From Polytrichum commune (Eukaryota > Streptophyta > Polytrichopsida > Polytrichales > Polytrichaceae), in NCBI GenBank assembly GCA_950295325.1, contig OX485803.1, forward strand, positions 46,451,554 through 46,515,553: a DNA stretch of 64,000 nt, in the 5' to 3' direction. Below, in pieces: positions 11,301-25,264 of the stretch. The position numbers were made by a program, and so were the translations under genes. A model generated the notes under the pieces. It did no database searches, was not told the DNA's origin, and saw only the letters and a program-made list of their open reading frames with translations. Numbering within the stretch: the first letter of the stretch is position 1; each line of letters opens with the position of its first letter.

Positions 11301-14300
11301 AAGAGTATGATGGTCCTGAGGTTCAGCTTGCCCCGCAGGAGATGCAGTTCTATGCACAGGCTGCTTTGGCTGGACCTCCTAAGAAGGTTGATGAAGAGGA
11401 TGACTATGATGAAGAAGAAGACTTTGATTCAGCTGAGCAGCATATGGAGTCAAAGCCTGAGTCACCTGTCAAGATTGTCACCGGTATGATATTTTACCTT
11501 TCTGTGATTGGCGTCCTTTTCTAGACTTGCCATGAGGTGGCGATTTATGCAGGGAAGCTTTAATGATGCTTGTTGTGTGTCTCATGTTGAAATGTGTCAT
11601 GTGTGCTAGTTGATATGATATGTGCATATTCAGTTTGTATTAGCTGGATTACATAATATATGCATCAATTGTCATGCACTCATCTGCGTTTGCTCTTCAG
11701 ATGGAGAGCCAACAGCAGATGAAGATTCAGTGGCAGAAGAAGAACCATTTAAGGATGCAGTGGGAGCAGTAACTTTGAATGAAGAAGCTGAGGATTCGGA
11801 AGATGATTGGGATCAGGTCCTTGCCTCCCAGGTATAACATCTGATCTTCATCCACTTGTTGGCTTAGCACAAATTTCTCTTCTTTCAGTGTAGGTTAACA
11901 GTAAGACCTTCTTCTGTGTCCTTGCTTCTGTGCATATACTGGAATTATAATAAGCATTGTGAATTATTTTTCTTTGTGCAGGAAACATCCTCTTCATCTA
12001 AGGTGCAAGAAGAGGAAGAGGAAGAGGAAGGAGAAGGAGAAGGAGAAGGAGAAGGAGAAGGAGAAGGTGAAGGAGAAGGCGAAGGAGAAGGAGGGGAAGA
12101 AGAAGAACCAGCCAAAGTTGAGCTTCCTGTCCTATGTCAAGAGGATGGAAAAACTGTGCTTAGGTTTTCAGAGCTTTTTGGAGTAGGAGAACCGTATTGG
12201 GTTATTGGTCAACGAAAAGGACGTAAAAAACGAGGTTCTACCAGAGGTCAGTCTTGAGGCTCACAGAATCAGGTTATACTTTTGCTTGATGTGTGCTGAC
12301 GAAGTACAGGTTGGGACACTCTGTGATGGCAAAATTGTACTTCTCTTTAAAAGGAGGTATTCAGCAGGTTGAAAAGCTATATGAAAGGAACAACAAGTTT
12401 GTTAACTTTTGAGCAATTTTTCGACAGTAGTGGCTGTGTGATTTCATAAGTAGGACTATTGGCCAATTGCTGGTATTTTGCTCACTTAGCAGTGCAAATA
12501 TTGGGAACAGTGTGTGGTGAACCTTTTTCCTTTGTTTACACTTTATGCTGAAATTCAAGAAGAAGTTTGCATTTTAGAAAGTGGACTGAATCTCTCTCTC
12601 GTTTTAACTTTTCAAATTGGAACTGGATGGGAATATTTGCAGAAATAATGGGTCAGTTTGTGAAGGTCGTGTGGTGTTACCCTTTGTTGTTATTGCATGT
12701 ATTCTGTTACAAGAACTGGAATTTTGAAATTTATTGCCAGGCTTTTCATGCGGTATTGTAAATTATAACAAAGTTTACATTGTTGATTTCAGACAAAATG
12801 TGTCAAAAGTGGAGGGTTTTGTGAGGTTTTTTCTTTTTCTTTTATCAAGGGCATTTTAGAGGGATGTTTTAATGAACTTGAACTACAAATGAGCCTGAGA
12901 CTTTGTTCTATATTGAAAACAAGATGATGATCAGGCTGTTTAATTTTGGGCCAAGTTGGCCTCCACCTTACATTTCGAAGTTACATACAGGTTGCATTGC
13001 CTCAATATGAGTGGATGGAGAAGCTGATCCTGTGACCTCGTTGGACAGAAAAACGGGACAAATTTGAGGAGGACCAAGAAGCTACAGAAGATGATGATGA
13101 GGTGGTTCTCAAAACAAGTTCCCAAGTTCCTATATTTATGCCCGAGTCTTCAAGCGCAGATGGTGATTCAGAGAACGAAAGCACTTCAGAGCAGTCAGAA
13201 GATGGGAGTGAAGGAGAGAGTAAGGACCTCAGGTTGTTACCTGTCAGCAACCGCAAGAGTCGGAGTAAATCGAAAAAGGGGTTATTCATACCTGCAGAAC
13301 CAATGAAGGGAGAGAGTGATCTGTGGGATGCTGATATCTCTGTCAGCGAGTGGGAAATTCCTGCAGCAAATTTTGACCTTATCCACCAACAAGAATGGGA
13401 AGCTAATATTGTATGGGAGAAAGTAGAGGCAAACAACCTGAAAGCACCCTCAGTAGGTAGGAGATGCTTAGTTGAGGTAGACTCAGATAGTGATGGAAGT
13501 CACATTTCTGGCATTGAACATGAGCAGGCATTGTCGGAAGAATACGATTCAGGATTGGGTTATGAATCTCAATGGCACAGGCCTTTCTCTGTGGAGCCTC
13601 TATGCCGTCCCTGTAGTAGTGGTGAAGACAATGATGAATCTGTGAGTACGTTACGGCACCCGCAAATGCTGAGGCTTGAAACAATCACCTTGCAAAATGA
13701 GCATGAGAGTCAAGGAAGGACTGATCTACTTAATCGTATTAGCAACTTGACTTTGGAAACAAAGGAGAAAAATCTGGATCTTTCAGGTGGAGATTGGCTC
13801 AATAGAGTGTACTGGGAGCAATCAGACTCTCTTCTGCCAAGGTCACAGGTGACTTTGACTCCATGTTTTGCTTATTGATAGCTGCAACTTATGACAGGAA
13901 GTTGTGTGTTCTACAGTTATTGTTACTTGCTTTAATGGATAAGTGGAATGATTATCTTGAAATTTTTTGGCCCTAAAAGTTTACACCTCAATTATAATTG
14001 CTGAATCCACCAAAAAGGAATTTTGGTGGCCACACTGTTTCACCAATCTTGTTGTTATGAAGCACATATGTATGGTGTGTAAATGTGCTGAACTTCAACT
14101 AACCAGAAGGTACATGCTTTTTGAACTGATAATTCTCAGACCATACCACTGAAAGACACTCCAAGAAGGTGACTTTGTCTTGTGCAATCGTTTTCCTTCT
14201 TGCTTGTGACTTCATATTCAAGAATGACTGCTTTAGATACTGGGAAATTTTACATTATCCACATCAGTAGTTTATAGGTATATTTATTTTTGGGTTCTCA

Positions 14301-17300
14301 GGATGAACGAGTGGGTGAATTGAGGTGAGGGTCCTTGCGAATTAGAAGCAGATACAGTCTCCAGTATAAGGAGTGTCAAACATGACGACCTAATGAGCTT
14401 GAAAATATATCCAGCTCTAGGACCAGCAGAAACTGCCAAAGGGTAGTAAATTAGTACAGCATAGGTTGTATAGCTTGGGATTGCTAACTAAATAAGTTCA
14501 TAGTAAGCCCCTTAGTGCCTTTGAATCTGGAAAATCTCAAGCGTTCAATGATCTCTACATAACACCTAGAGCAAACAACAAAGTACTGGGTTTTATCCTT
14601 CCTTAATTGGGATTGAAGTTGAGCAAATCCTATCATGTTTTTTTCTTAACCTTTTTGATGTTCCCTTCTGGACCTCTGAACTACGCCATCCAACTACTAT
14701 TTTACAAATGGCAGATATTTCAATGCTCAACTTCATCTTTGTGATAGGCTTGCTCATTTGTATATAAAACCAGCATGAAATAGAGCTGTACAAAGAAAAA
14801 GTATTGAATTGGTTTTGTGGGCTTCTACATGGATGGATGTTCTTACAGTCCTGTTGGCAAGATGAAGGATATTTATAATAGCTTTTGTGTCTTGTGTCTC
14901 TTGCAAGTCAAACATTCCAATTACACAACTCCACCTCTAACTACCAAACATGTGCTTGGATGCAGGTGATCTTTGATTTGATGGACTCACAGATGGTTTT
15001 CGAAATGACAGACACCAGAGTGGGCCATGATATTTGTCTCCATGCTTCAGCAGTTGTTCTTACTCCACGGGGAGGAGAAGGGCTATCTGAAAGGGGAGAG
15101 GGTACAGTCAATGCTTCTATGCCTTTGACTAGATTCAACATCTCAAATGATAAGTATTACACAAACAAGAAGACTCATCAGCAACACAAGTCAAATGCAA
15201 AAAAGAGGGCTATTCATGGTGTGAAAGTGATGCATTCTCTGCCTGCAATCAAGCTGCAAACCTTGAAACCCAAGTTATCCAAGTCAGTAATTCTTTCTAG
15301 ATTTTGAGCCAATTTTATGTCTGACAAATTTTGTTTTTCCTTTTCTTTGGTTTGCTTCTGTTGAAAATTACAGAAGCGTATGTTCCGATTTTGATAAAGT
15401 AACATAGATATGGGATGAACAAAAATGGTTCTTGCTCTAGAAGTTTATTGAGCCACTTGACCTGATTACCTTCACCATAATGAATCTCAATGTTGAAGTC
15501 TATTGTTATAATTTGTGAAATGCAGCAAGGATCTGGCGAACTTCCATCGTCCAAAGGCTGTGTGGTATCCTCATCACAATGAGGTAGCTGCAAAGGAGCA
15601 AGGGAAGCTTGCTGCAAAGGGCTCCATGAAAGTCATATTGAAGACGCTAGGGGGAAAAGGAAGCAAGCTGACTATTGATGCCTCAGGAACCCTGAAAGAC
15701 TTAAGGGCAAAGCTGACCAAAAAGCTTGGAGGTGAGTATATTGCTTTGGTGATTATGGAGATGGATTGTAGTGATGTTTTGTGATGACCCTGAGCTGATA
15801 CGAATTGTTTGATGCCAACAGATTTAAAACCTTCAGAAAAAACTAAAGTAGTATACTCAGGAAAGGAGTTGGTAGAAGCCCTAACCTTTGCTCAGCAGCA
15901 AGTCCCGCCGAATTCTGTTCTGCATCTTGTTCGAACCAAGGTTTATCCATGGCCAAAAGCACAGTGTCTACCAGGCGAAAACAAGCCTCTGCGACCTCCA
16001 GGAGCTTTCAAGAAGAAATCAGAGCTCTCTGTGAAGGATGGCCATGTCGCTTTGATGGAGTATGCATCCTTATCTGCCATTTTCTTCCATTACTACTTTT
16101 TGCTCTCCTATTTAGGCTTTTTGGCTGCTATGATCACAAGAATTAAGCTCCTTCCCTTTGGTCATCTCGGCTGTTTTAGGACTGAATAGGTGCTGAGATT
16201 AATCCACTCTAGTCCACCTTTAAAGTTTAGAGATGTAGTGCTGAAGTTGGTAGGTGGAGTGCATGTAGTATGGTAACCATATGCAATCTGTGGTTTCTGT
16301 GAGAATGGGACATTTGGTATTATGCTTTTTAATGAAATTTTTCATCTGTAGAGTTTCTTGGTTGTACACTTAAAATTCCATGGTCAATATCATTCTAAGG
16401 AGCACACTAACGAGTGCCTGGTGGTCTGCACATGAAGGTACTGTGAAGAAAGACCTCTTTTGCTTGGTAATCCTGGCATGGGGGGCCGTTTATATACATA
16501 CTATCGGAAGCGGTCCCCTACAGATGCTACTGCAACCACTCTGCGTGCTGAGCGGGGTCCCTGGGTTGGCATCACCCTGCCACTAGAGCCAACAGAGGAT
16601 TCACCATTTCTTGGTGATATTCGACCTGGTGAAACCCAGTCTAGTCTGGAGACAAACATGTATCGGGCGCCTGTTTTTCCCCACAAAGTAGCCTCTACAG
16701 ATTTTCTTCTTGTGCGTTCTGCAAAAGGGAAGCTCACTCTAAGGCGGATTGACAGCGTCCATGTTGTTGGACAGCAGGTCTTTTTTTCTCAGCTTATTTC
16801 AGGATTTTAGCTGCTGATTGAAGTTGATTGTTCATACTTCATAGTGCATTTTTTTGAGTTCTAGGTGACATTTAACATGTGTTCATAACAGGGATTACTT
16901 AGTATTGATGGTTCAGCATGATCTCAATCTACCGTCCAAATCCTTTGTAACTTGTTTCAGTCATTGCTATGGAGAGGTACTGGACTTAATTGACTATTTT
17001 TCTATAAAAGTCAGTTTCCTTTTTCACTTATATGATGTCCTTATGCAGGAGCCCCACATGGAGGTTTTGACTCCGACATCAAAATCCGTGCAGAACTATA
17101 TTGGGAACCGCTTAATGGCATACCTTTATCGTGAGTTCCGTGACAAGGCAAAGCCAGGGGATCTAACACCCCGTGTGCCTGTTGATGATCTGATGTCGCA
17201 ATTTCCATCACTAACTGAGGGCTTCATGCGAAAGAGGCTCAAGCATTGTGCTGACCTTCAGGTTTGTTGTGCTTTGCTATGGTGGACATGTTTCCGTGTT

Positions 17301-20300
17301 GTATTTTCAACTATTTGGTCCATGGGTCTTTTACTATTGTCTCTTGCTTAGGATCTCTTGGAGAAGCTTTGGAAGGTGGTGTAACTGCAGGCTCTCAGAG
17401 GAGCATTCAATCATTGTGCTTTTTGTATATCTGCTCTTTCTTAGCTGTTTTTTTGTTTCTGTTTCCAATTTTCAACTTCATTAGATGTAGCCTCCTGCTG
17501 AAGGTGCATTGAGATGAGTGGATGATTGATTTTGACTTGGTAGGCATGCAGCTTTGTGTCAATTGGAGAGAAGAAGATGAAAATTCCCAAAAATGAGAAT
17601 GTGGTGTTAGAGTGTATATTTATTTTTACATCTTAGTGGGAATTAAACTTGGGTGGACTATGTAAACTGTTTCAAGTGATTATCTTATCATCAAATGAGC
17701 TGATGATATACTACAGGATTCATCTCCATGGTCTTTAGAGTAGCTTACAATTGCATGGTGGGTGTGTTGTATTTAGAACTGACAAGGAACTGGTTTTGTG
17801 GACAATGATGAAGAGAGTTGAAGGGGAGATGTGTTGGACGATGCGTCCCAACTTCAGAATACCCTCGGAGGAAGAGTTAAGGCGCATGGTGACACCTGAG
17901 AATGTATGGTTCTTTTCTTTCTCCTTGGGAAATGGAGCTGCAGCTCAATATGACCAGAGTTGCTGACAACAAGCTCATTGCTGCTATTGTTAAAATGTTG
18001 CTAAAATTCTACATCATATAAATACTTGTTCAGATGAATGAAATAGAAGTGATGTATGTGGGTAGGAGCCAATTCATTCCCTTTTCGTTTTTCAGGTTTG
18101 TACATATGAGAGCATGCAAGCTGGTCTACATCACTTGAAGCGCATGGGTGTGCACAAGTTAACGCAGCCATCTGGTTTAGCTGCTGCCATGAACCAGCTT
18201 CCAGATGAGGCTATCACCTTGGCTGCTGCATCACACATTGAGCGAGAACTTCAAATCACTCCATGGAATCTTAGCTCTAATTTTGTGGCAGCAACCATGC
18301 AGGTAAGATTCAGTAGCTTGAAGGTTTTTTTTCTGTGGTCCCAGGTGCCATTCATCACTTTCAAATCACTTACCTCCTTGTTTGATATCATTCAAAGCTC
18401 CTTGGTACATTGAGTATGTGATATAGTGGGGATAAGAAAATAGTATGGACATACTTGAAATTAGTGTGTCAACCTACAGAAGGGTGTCACTAACAGATTT
18501 GAGCAGTAATCAAAGGCTTGTAACCAGTGTGGTCCAGACATGTGTAACGCCATTGTATCTAGTATGGATCATGTAGCAAGGTCATGTGCAGGGTAGTTGG
18601 ACAAAGAAACATGGGCAATGTGCAAGCACTGGGAATCGCCCACTACTGTGCTATCATAATTGAGAGTATTGTTGAGGGGTAATTTGAATTCTTCAGAAGC
18701 TGTTATTTTTGAAGGTTTGATAATGTGTTCTCCTAGAAATTAAACTGCTGTTCGTACATGTTGATGGCATATTAGAACTCCTTAGCAAACAGCTTGTGCA
18801 CTTCTGTAGTTCTTTGCTCTTCTTAGCCAGAGGAGAAAACTTTGGAAATCTGGAACTCTAGAGGCATTGAGCTTCAGTCTTTGTTGTTCAGGGCCGTGGG
18901 AGCTTGGAGCGGTTGGAGATTGTGGGGCCAGGTGATCCCTCGGGCCGAGGTATGGGCTTCAGCTACTTGCGTGTGGCAGCTAAGCCTCCTAATGCAGGTG
19001 CTCTGGTGGAAAAGAAAGCAGCAGCTGCTCGAGGTGCAAAAGCTGTGACAGGCACTGATGCTGATCTTCGTCGTCTTAGCATGGAGGCTGCCCGCGAGGT
19101 TCTGTCGTTTTCCTCTATTTGTCTGCAATTCCAGTGCTTGTGATCCTTTAGACTTGCAGCCATCACTGTAGTCTGAAGCTTGAAGTGTTACTGCTGATGC
19201 TTCAAGAAATTAGGGTGATTTTAATCACGAAGAACAACAATCATCCAGTTGTTTGTGAATATACCAGAGCAAATTTTAATACAAGGCAGTGCAATTGTCA
19301 TTCACATAGTAGAGCTGGTCTTTATTGGACTTGTTTTCTTTAAATTCAAATATGGATGTTGGAGCTCTGAAGTTGGGCCTTATATCATAATTGCCTTCAT
19401 CTTCTTCTGAAGCTATTGCAGGTTGTTTTGTGATCACTATGTCATGTGCAAGGTATACTATGCAATCTGTTTTGTGCTACTTATGTAGACCATTGTCTGC
19501 CCTCTGACCATGGGATTCACAAGTTGGTATGGATATTCCAGGTTTTGTTGAAATTCAAAGTCCCAGAGGAAATTATCGATAAGTTGACCCGGTGGCATCG
19601 TATTGCAATGGTCCGCAAACTCTCCAGTGAGCAAGCAGCCACAGGAGTAAAACTTGGTGCGGCTACATTGAATAAGTTTGCACGGGGGCAAAGGATGTCT
19701 TTTCTTCAGCTACAGCAACAGACAAGAGAGAAGTGTCAAGATATCTGGGACAGACAAACACAAAGCCTTTCCATGGCTGATGGAGATGATTCAGAAAGTG
19801 ATGGAGAAGCCAATGGGGACCTTGATTCATTTGCTGGTGACTTGGAAAATCTCCTTGAAGCGGAGGAAGGAGATGAGGGTGGGGGCAAAAAAGGAAAAAG
19901 TAAAGGCATGGGGGGCCTTGGTGCTCGGCGCCGTAAGCAACTTGCGCAACTGGAAGAAGATATTGAAGATGAAGAGGCAGAAGCAGCAGAGCTTCGGCGA
20001 ATGCTTCAAGCAGGTGAGTCCATTCAAACCAGTTGAAAGTTTGAATTTTGTGCATCTCTGCATGTGTCAAGATGTATTGAGGAGAATGTCTGTACACATA
20101 TGCTGCAGGTTTGGTACTACTTTAGAAAGTAAAGCCTTCCTGGCTTTCATTTGATTGTGACTTGAGGCACATGACTTAGTTTTCAAAAGGAATTGGTTCA
20201 TTTCTAATTATGCAGTACTTATGCTCAGATGATGAAGCTGAGGAGGAGCAGAAGAAGAAGAAGAGTGGTACTGTGAGCAAAGACAAAAAGGAGCTGCCAA

Positions 20301-23300
20301 ATAAAGAAGCACCTCCTGATGTTGGTGAGTAAATTTAAACTTAGTGCACTTGGACGCATAAATTTCTATGAGCTAGTTATCTACGTATGCATTTTTGTTT
20401 CATCGCTCTTCACACAATTGAATTTCTCCCAAGAAAGAGCTGGCGGCAGCAGTAGCCAATCATGGTATCTCTAGTCTTGGGTAAATGGTTTTTTATGAAG
20501 CTTTGTGCTAGCACTGTATAAGTGGCTGGCCATCAATTGTATCTTGCTGCTATCATATGTAGATTTTGTAGTTTAGCTTACTCTTAAAGAGTAATATGAT
20601 TTTGTTTTGTTCTGTTTGTAGGTGTAGCAGAGGGTCAAGCAGGCAAGAAAAAGAAACGAGTTCTTAAGCGAATTATTCGTACGAAGAAGCCAGATGGTAC
20701 TTATACCACAAAGGAAGTCATCATTAGTGACCCCAAAGAGGTAGAAGAGTTGTATCTTCATTGAGTTGTACCGAGATGTGTTTCAATTTTCACTAGTAAT
20801 GATTTTTTACATAGTTTTTGAAAACTGTTGCAATTATGTTTTCCAAGATTCTCAGTAGTTTGTTTTGCTACATGTAGGTGGCCCTCTATCTTGCAAAGAA
20901 AAGTGCACTGAAAGGGACCAACCAAAAGGGCGGTGCTGAGAAAGATGGTGTAAGTAGGGGAATTGCAAAGCCTCTTTTGATTGGCAAAAAGGTGAAGAAG
21001 GGTGGAACGCCTGTAAAAGAGACAAAACCTCTGAAGGTATGTTAGTTGTATGTTGTGTAGTCCTTAAATGTAAGTACCAATGAGGCCAGAGAATTTTTCC
21101 TGAATTGAAAATTGTAGTATGTACCATGCCATATCTGTGAAGGTTTTGACAATGTGACCACGACATAATGCACAACACTCAATAATAAGTGGTCAAATCA
21201 TATACTTGGAATGTACTGAAAGCCCAAACATCTGATCATGCTGGGCTGATATCCTGAAATTGTTCAGTACACTTTAAGTGACTGTTACTTGGGAGCATGG
21301 TAATTGTTTGTTTGGAAAATCATGAGGTGTTTTCAAGATTTGGGGTGTCTTTGTGAGGTTCCTACAATTTTCATTTCTATCTCAAGGAAGTTGTGATCAC
21401 AAGGATGTTTTACAAATTTCAAAAGGTTGTATTGCCTTCTTTCTGCAGACTTGTTATGATGCTAAGTATGGACAGACATGTTTGTATTGAACTGTAGTCT
21501 TCAGGGTTTCTTTTGGAGTACATTTTGGATATTTTGGGATGTGCAGAGAGCCATTTGTATTTTTGTTTCTAATTGGGCACAGTGTGAGATGATATCACTT
21601 AGCCATCCTTCTGGGTGTGACAGATGTCAGCAAAGGGCAAGGTAGTCGGGAAGGTTGGGCGAGATGCATTATCACTGGTTTGTGGGGCCTGTGGTCAGGT
21701 AGGGGTTCTCTACTACCTTGGTTTCTTGGTAAAATCCTTTACCAGAAAATACTGATTCTTAACTGTGGTTTGCAAGTATTATAGCGGAAAAGAAGCTAAG
21801 AAAGAAGCTTTCTGTCTCTTGGGTTGCAACAACTTACACACTCTTGTTTGTCAGCTTTTTAGTCTTTGAGCGAGATGGGAAATTGTCTGTGTCTGCATTT
21901 TTCTCCTCTTTAAAGAGGAGAAGGCTTAGTAAAATATATTATTCTGTCCTGCTCATTGACCTTTGCGAGTATGTAGCGGAGGTAGTTTGGAATCACATAA
22001 GAGAATCTGGTTTGTGTAAGTCGCAAGTTGTCAGACCTTTTCTTTAATAGGTCTGGATGTAGAAGGGCAAAAGTGAATTAGTACTGTCAAGGTACTTGTT
22101 TTCTGTGGAGATTGTGTTTGCTATCATATAAACTCTGTTCAGATTTTACATATGCTTTAGTGGAACTTGAAGATTTCAATGCTGACTCATTATTCAGGAT
22201 ATCCAATCAGCACAGGGGACACATTTATCTCAAGTAGGAGGCATTTGTCTTCATCGTTCTCCTCTGAATAGGCCCTCTTGTCTCACTGAAGAGAAAGCAG
22301 TGTTATCCAGGATGCTTTTTGAAACATTTATCGAATCGACCTGAATGTTGTGATGATATTTGCAGCTGGGACACATGCGAACAAACAAGAAGTGCCCATT
22401 ATACAAGGAGGAGGGTGAGCCAGTAGCCTGGCAAGATCTAGGGGCAGCTGCTGAAGGCTTGGTCGAACGGCAGGGAACAAAGATCACCATCAAGAGGAAG
22501 TTGCCAATGAAGCCTACAGAGGAAGTGGCTCCATCAATACCTGCACAACCCCCAATTGTGTACAAAACGCCTGTCCTGAAGAAGGATCCAAAGCCCACAC
22601 CTCCAACCAAAAAATTCCCCTCTCTCAAATTTACTCTCTCAACTGCAAGTGGTGTTCATAATGCCGGGAATGGTACTCCTGCTTCTGCTGACAGAAGACC
22701 TGTTGTAGAGAAACCTGAGAAGGTCCATCCAGTAGATGCGAATGGGACCCGAGAGCCCAGCGTAAGTCAACCTGCTAAATCGACTGTCTTTAAGCTTAAA
22801 GTATCAAACCAGAAGCTGAAAGAGCGGGAGTTACTGCGAATCAAGAAGGAGCAGGAGGCGGCGGAAGAGAAGGAACGAGAGAGGATGCGTAAGGATCAAG
22901 AAGCCTACGAGGCCGCCCTTCTGGAGGAGAGAGAAAGGGAAGAGAGGGAGCTTGAGAGACAAGAAGCAGCAGCAGCAGCAACCCCGAAGGCAAATGGTTT
23001 AGAAGTGACCGTTGGAAAAAAGATTAAGCGCATGGTTTTTGTTAACAAATCGAAGAAACCAAAGGTGGTTTCATACCCAAAGGATGATGCCGAGGTGCTG
23101 AGGAGGAGAGAGAGGGAGCATGAGCAGGCTGAGCGTAGGGAGCAGGAGAGAGAGAGGGAGGAGAGACAGAGGGAGGCTCAAGAATATGAGTGGGCGCTAG
23201 CTGATGAATTGAAGCGCGAAGAGGAAGAACTCAAGCAGAAACTACTCAAGCAGAAACTACTGGAGCAGAAGTATGCGGATGAGAAGAAAAGTGCAGAGAG

Positions 23301-24837
23301 AGATGAACGAGAGAGGCGGGAACGGGACAGAGAGAAGCTTGAGCGAGACCAGGAACGGCATCAGTTGAGGGAGAAGGAAAGGAAACGAGAACGGGAGCGA
23401 TTGGAAAAAAACAAAGAGAGAGAAAAAGCAATACGGATGCGGGAAGCAAGGGAGGCGCGAGAAAGGGAGGCAGCTGAACTTGAAAGACAGGCACGAGAGA
23501 GGGAGGAACAAGAACTACTGCAAGCTAGAGAAGCAGCACGGCAACAGCAAGAGAGAGAGAGGCTGCGTGAAAAGCAGGCGAAGCTGAAACGTGTAAAGGA
23601 GAGACAGAGTGTAAACATGTCTACACCTGTACCTGTATTGTCTGAGAAGGATAGGGGGAAAGCGCTTAAGCGACACTATGAAGTGCCTGCTCCAATGTAT
23701 CATCAACACACTCCCGAAACTGGTAACGCGCCAAAGCGTATTCGCAAGAGAGGTGGCGAGGTGAGCTTTCTGATAAGTCCAATATGGTCTTCTGTCCTTC
23801 AACCTTTTGGCCTTACATGTAGCACTTACAGCGCAAATGACTTTCCTGTACAGGTTCCTTTGTGCATTCTTTGAGTCCGACTAGCCATGTTTTATGCTCT
23901 GATATTATTCTCCTAGGTTGATGACTTTGGTCATGAAGAGAGTTGTGATGCTGACCATATCTGGTTAACCCCTAAGTGTCCTAAGAGGTCCAATCTGGGC
24001 CTCTCCATGCACAAAGACGTGTTTTTGAGCTACATACGATCATTTTTAGCTACTGGTGTCGAAAGTGACCCTATCCAAGACTAATTCATTCTTCCAAGAG
24101 TAATTTTCAAACTGGTTGAGAACCTTAACATTATTGAAGAATTGTGTTTAAATATGCAGCCTGGATGCCCATGGATGCAATTACATACTTAGGATTTTAA
24201 TCATCAATGTCACAAATGAGTATGATATTGTTTTCTCCTTGGCATACAACAATGTACTAAATTGTGTTTGATGCCAATAAATATAAAAAACATGGTTTTA
24301 TGGCTTTTATGTGCATAGGTTGTACATGAACACTTTGGTTGTTCAAGGCTTAACCATCCAGCTATATGTACAGGTTTTCTTGTTCTTATGCGGCTGTTCT
24401 GTACATCACTGCAGGTTGAGCTGTGCAATATATTAGAAGTTGTGGTGGACAATTTAAAGAATGCAAATTGTTCGTATTTGTTTCAAAAGCCGGTGCCGAA
24501 GAAAGACGCCCCAGACTACTTGCATTACGTGAAGCGCCCAATGGACTTGTCCACAATACGGGAGAGAGTTCGGAAGTTAAAGTACAAAAGCCGCCGGGAG
24601 TTTCGACAGGATGTGCAGCAGATTAGTGACAATGCTCACATTTACAACGACAATCGGAACCCTGGAATTCCCCCCTTGGCAGACAGGTTACTGGAGCTTT
24701 GTGATGAGGAACTCGTAGCGAGAGGTGTGGAGCTTGATGAAGCCGAGTCCGGGATTGAACCTGTGGAGGAGGAGCCTCGAGTAGTAGCAGCCACATCTCA
24801 GCGACATGACCGACGCAAGAGTGTGCACATGTTTTAA
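8309..24837 (+). CDS. TAF1: TFIID subunit TAF1, 22-exon gene (about 2,108 codons)
   Basis: TAF1 is the largest TFIID subunit; it contacts TBP and core promoters and reads acetylated histones in the nucleus. Coding exons that join in phase: 8309-8455, 10523-10585, 10952-11009, 11253-11483, 11701-11831, 11982-12246, 13049-13848, 14966-15282, 15526-15731, 15822-16059, 16438-16777, 17049-17261, about 17739-17903, 18096-18302, 18892-19098, 19542-20013, 20229-20324, 20622-20740, 20878-21036, 21624-21698, 22366-23760, 24415-24837. Seen in order: acidic N-terminus with LGFMFGNVD (residues 29-37); an EG repeat; a ubiquitin-like segment near 705-775 inside the conserved DUF3591 core; LRRLSMEAARE; a zinc knuckle CGACGQLGH...C split between exons 20 and 21; a charged coiled coil in exon 21; and a bromodomain in the last exon with Asn 2046 in IYNDN. 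The first ATG after an in-frame stop was chosen. Exon 13's acceptor and exon 7's (13048) are the weakest joins. Plant homologues are about 1,900 residues. Confidence 0.95.
9169..9575. mobile_element. CACTA-like non-autonomous element in TAF1 intron 1
   Basis: The left end begins CACTACAAAGGTGGTTGTGG and the right end is its imperfect inverse, finishing in CCACCCCTAGTG. CACTA termini are the hallmark of EnSpm/CACTA transposons. Sub-terminal GTTGTGG/CCACAAC motifs recur in both orientations, including a 16-base palindrome centred on GTTAAC at about 9184-9199. There is no coding potential, so this would be a 407-bp MITE-like derivative. The flanking trinucleotides do not match (TCG against TAA), so the target duplication is lost or the boundary is slightly off. 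Confidence 0.5.
12005..12112 (+). repeat. In-frame GGAGAA-type microsatellite in TAF1 exon 6
   Basis: A purine-only run of GAAGAG and GGAGAA/GGTGAA hexamers codes for a glutamate block, a Glu-Gly dipeptide repeat of about ten units and a second glutamate block. It lies between the acidic N-terminal region and the conserved LRFSELFGV stretch. Hexamer repeats keep the frame when they change length, so the number of EG units is likely to vary between strains. Confidence 0.85.
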
Positions 24838-25235
24838 GCCTCACTCCTTTTCTGCAGCCAAATTTTGTTGATGAACAAAGTTCAAGAATTCGTAATTTGA
24901 AGGGCGGTGACCCTCCGAAAGTGGAGGTGTGCGTGCGCCAGCGGAGTGGTTAAATTTTTTAATGGATCGGTTTGATGGTCCATGTGGTCCACACACACCT
25001 GTTGGACTGTATTTTGAAGCTGCGAAACTCTGTACAAAAGCTGGAGAGAGTGACAGTAAATCCCATTCTTCTGTTCATATTGTGACATTATGTAGGTTTT
25101 GAAGGTAGGATACAACTGTTGTGGAAACTGGAGCAAGGTTGCTCAAGGAGGGCAATGTGGTTTCCATGAAACCTGTGCGTGCTCACACTCAGATAATGTG
25201 ACGCCATGCCTGCTCATGTATTGTCTCATTATTTG

Positions 25236-25241
25236 AATAAA
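25236..25241 (+). terminator. Candidate polyadenylation signal for TAF1
   Basis: An AATAAA hexamer lies about 400 bases after the TAF1 stop codon. It is followed by T-rich sequence. Plant polyadenylation signals are loose, so this is one plausible site rather than a proven one. Confidence 0.35.
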
Positions 25242-25264
25242 CTTTGTTAACTGCAGCGCTCAAG

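Noticed and set aside
11959-12186. Lys/Glu-rich frame overlapping TAF1 exon 6
   Set aside because: It is the hexamer microsatellite in another frame.
23246-23618. Several minus-strand Ser/Leu/Phe-rich open frames opposite TAF1 exon 21
   Set aside because: They are shadows of the charged coiled-coil coding strand (Arg/Glu-rich) and have no motif.
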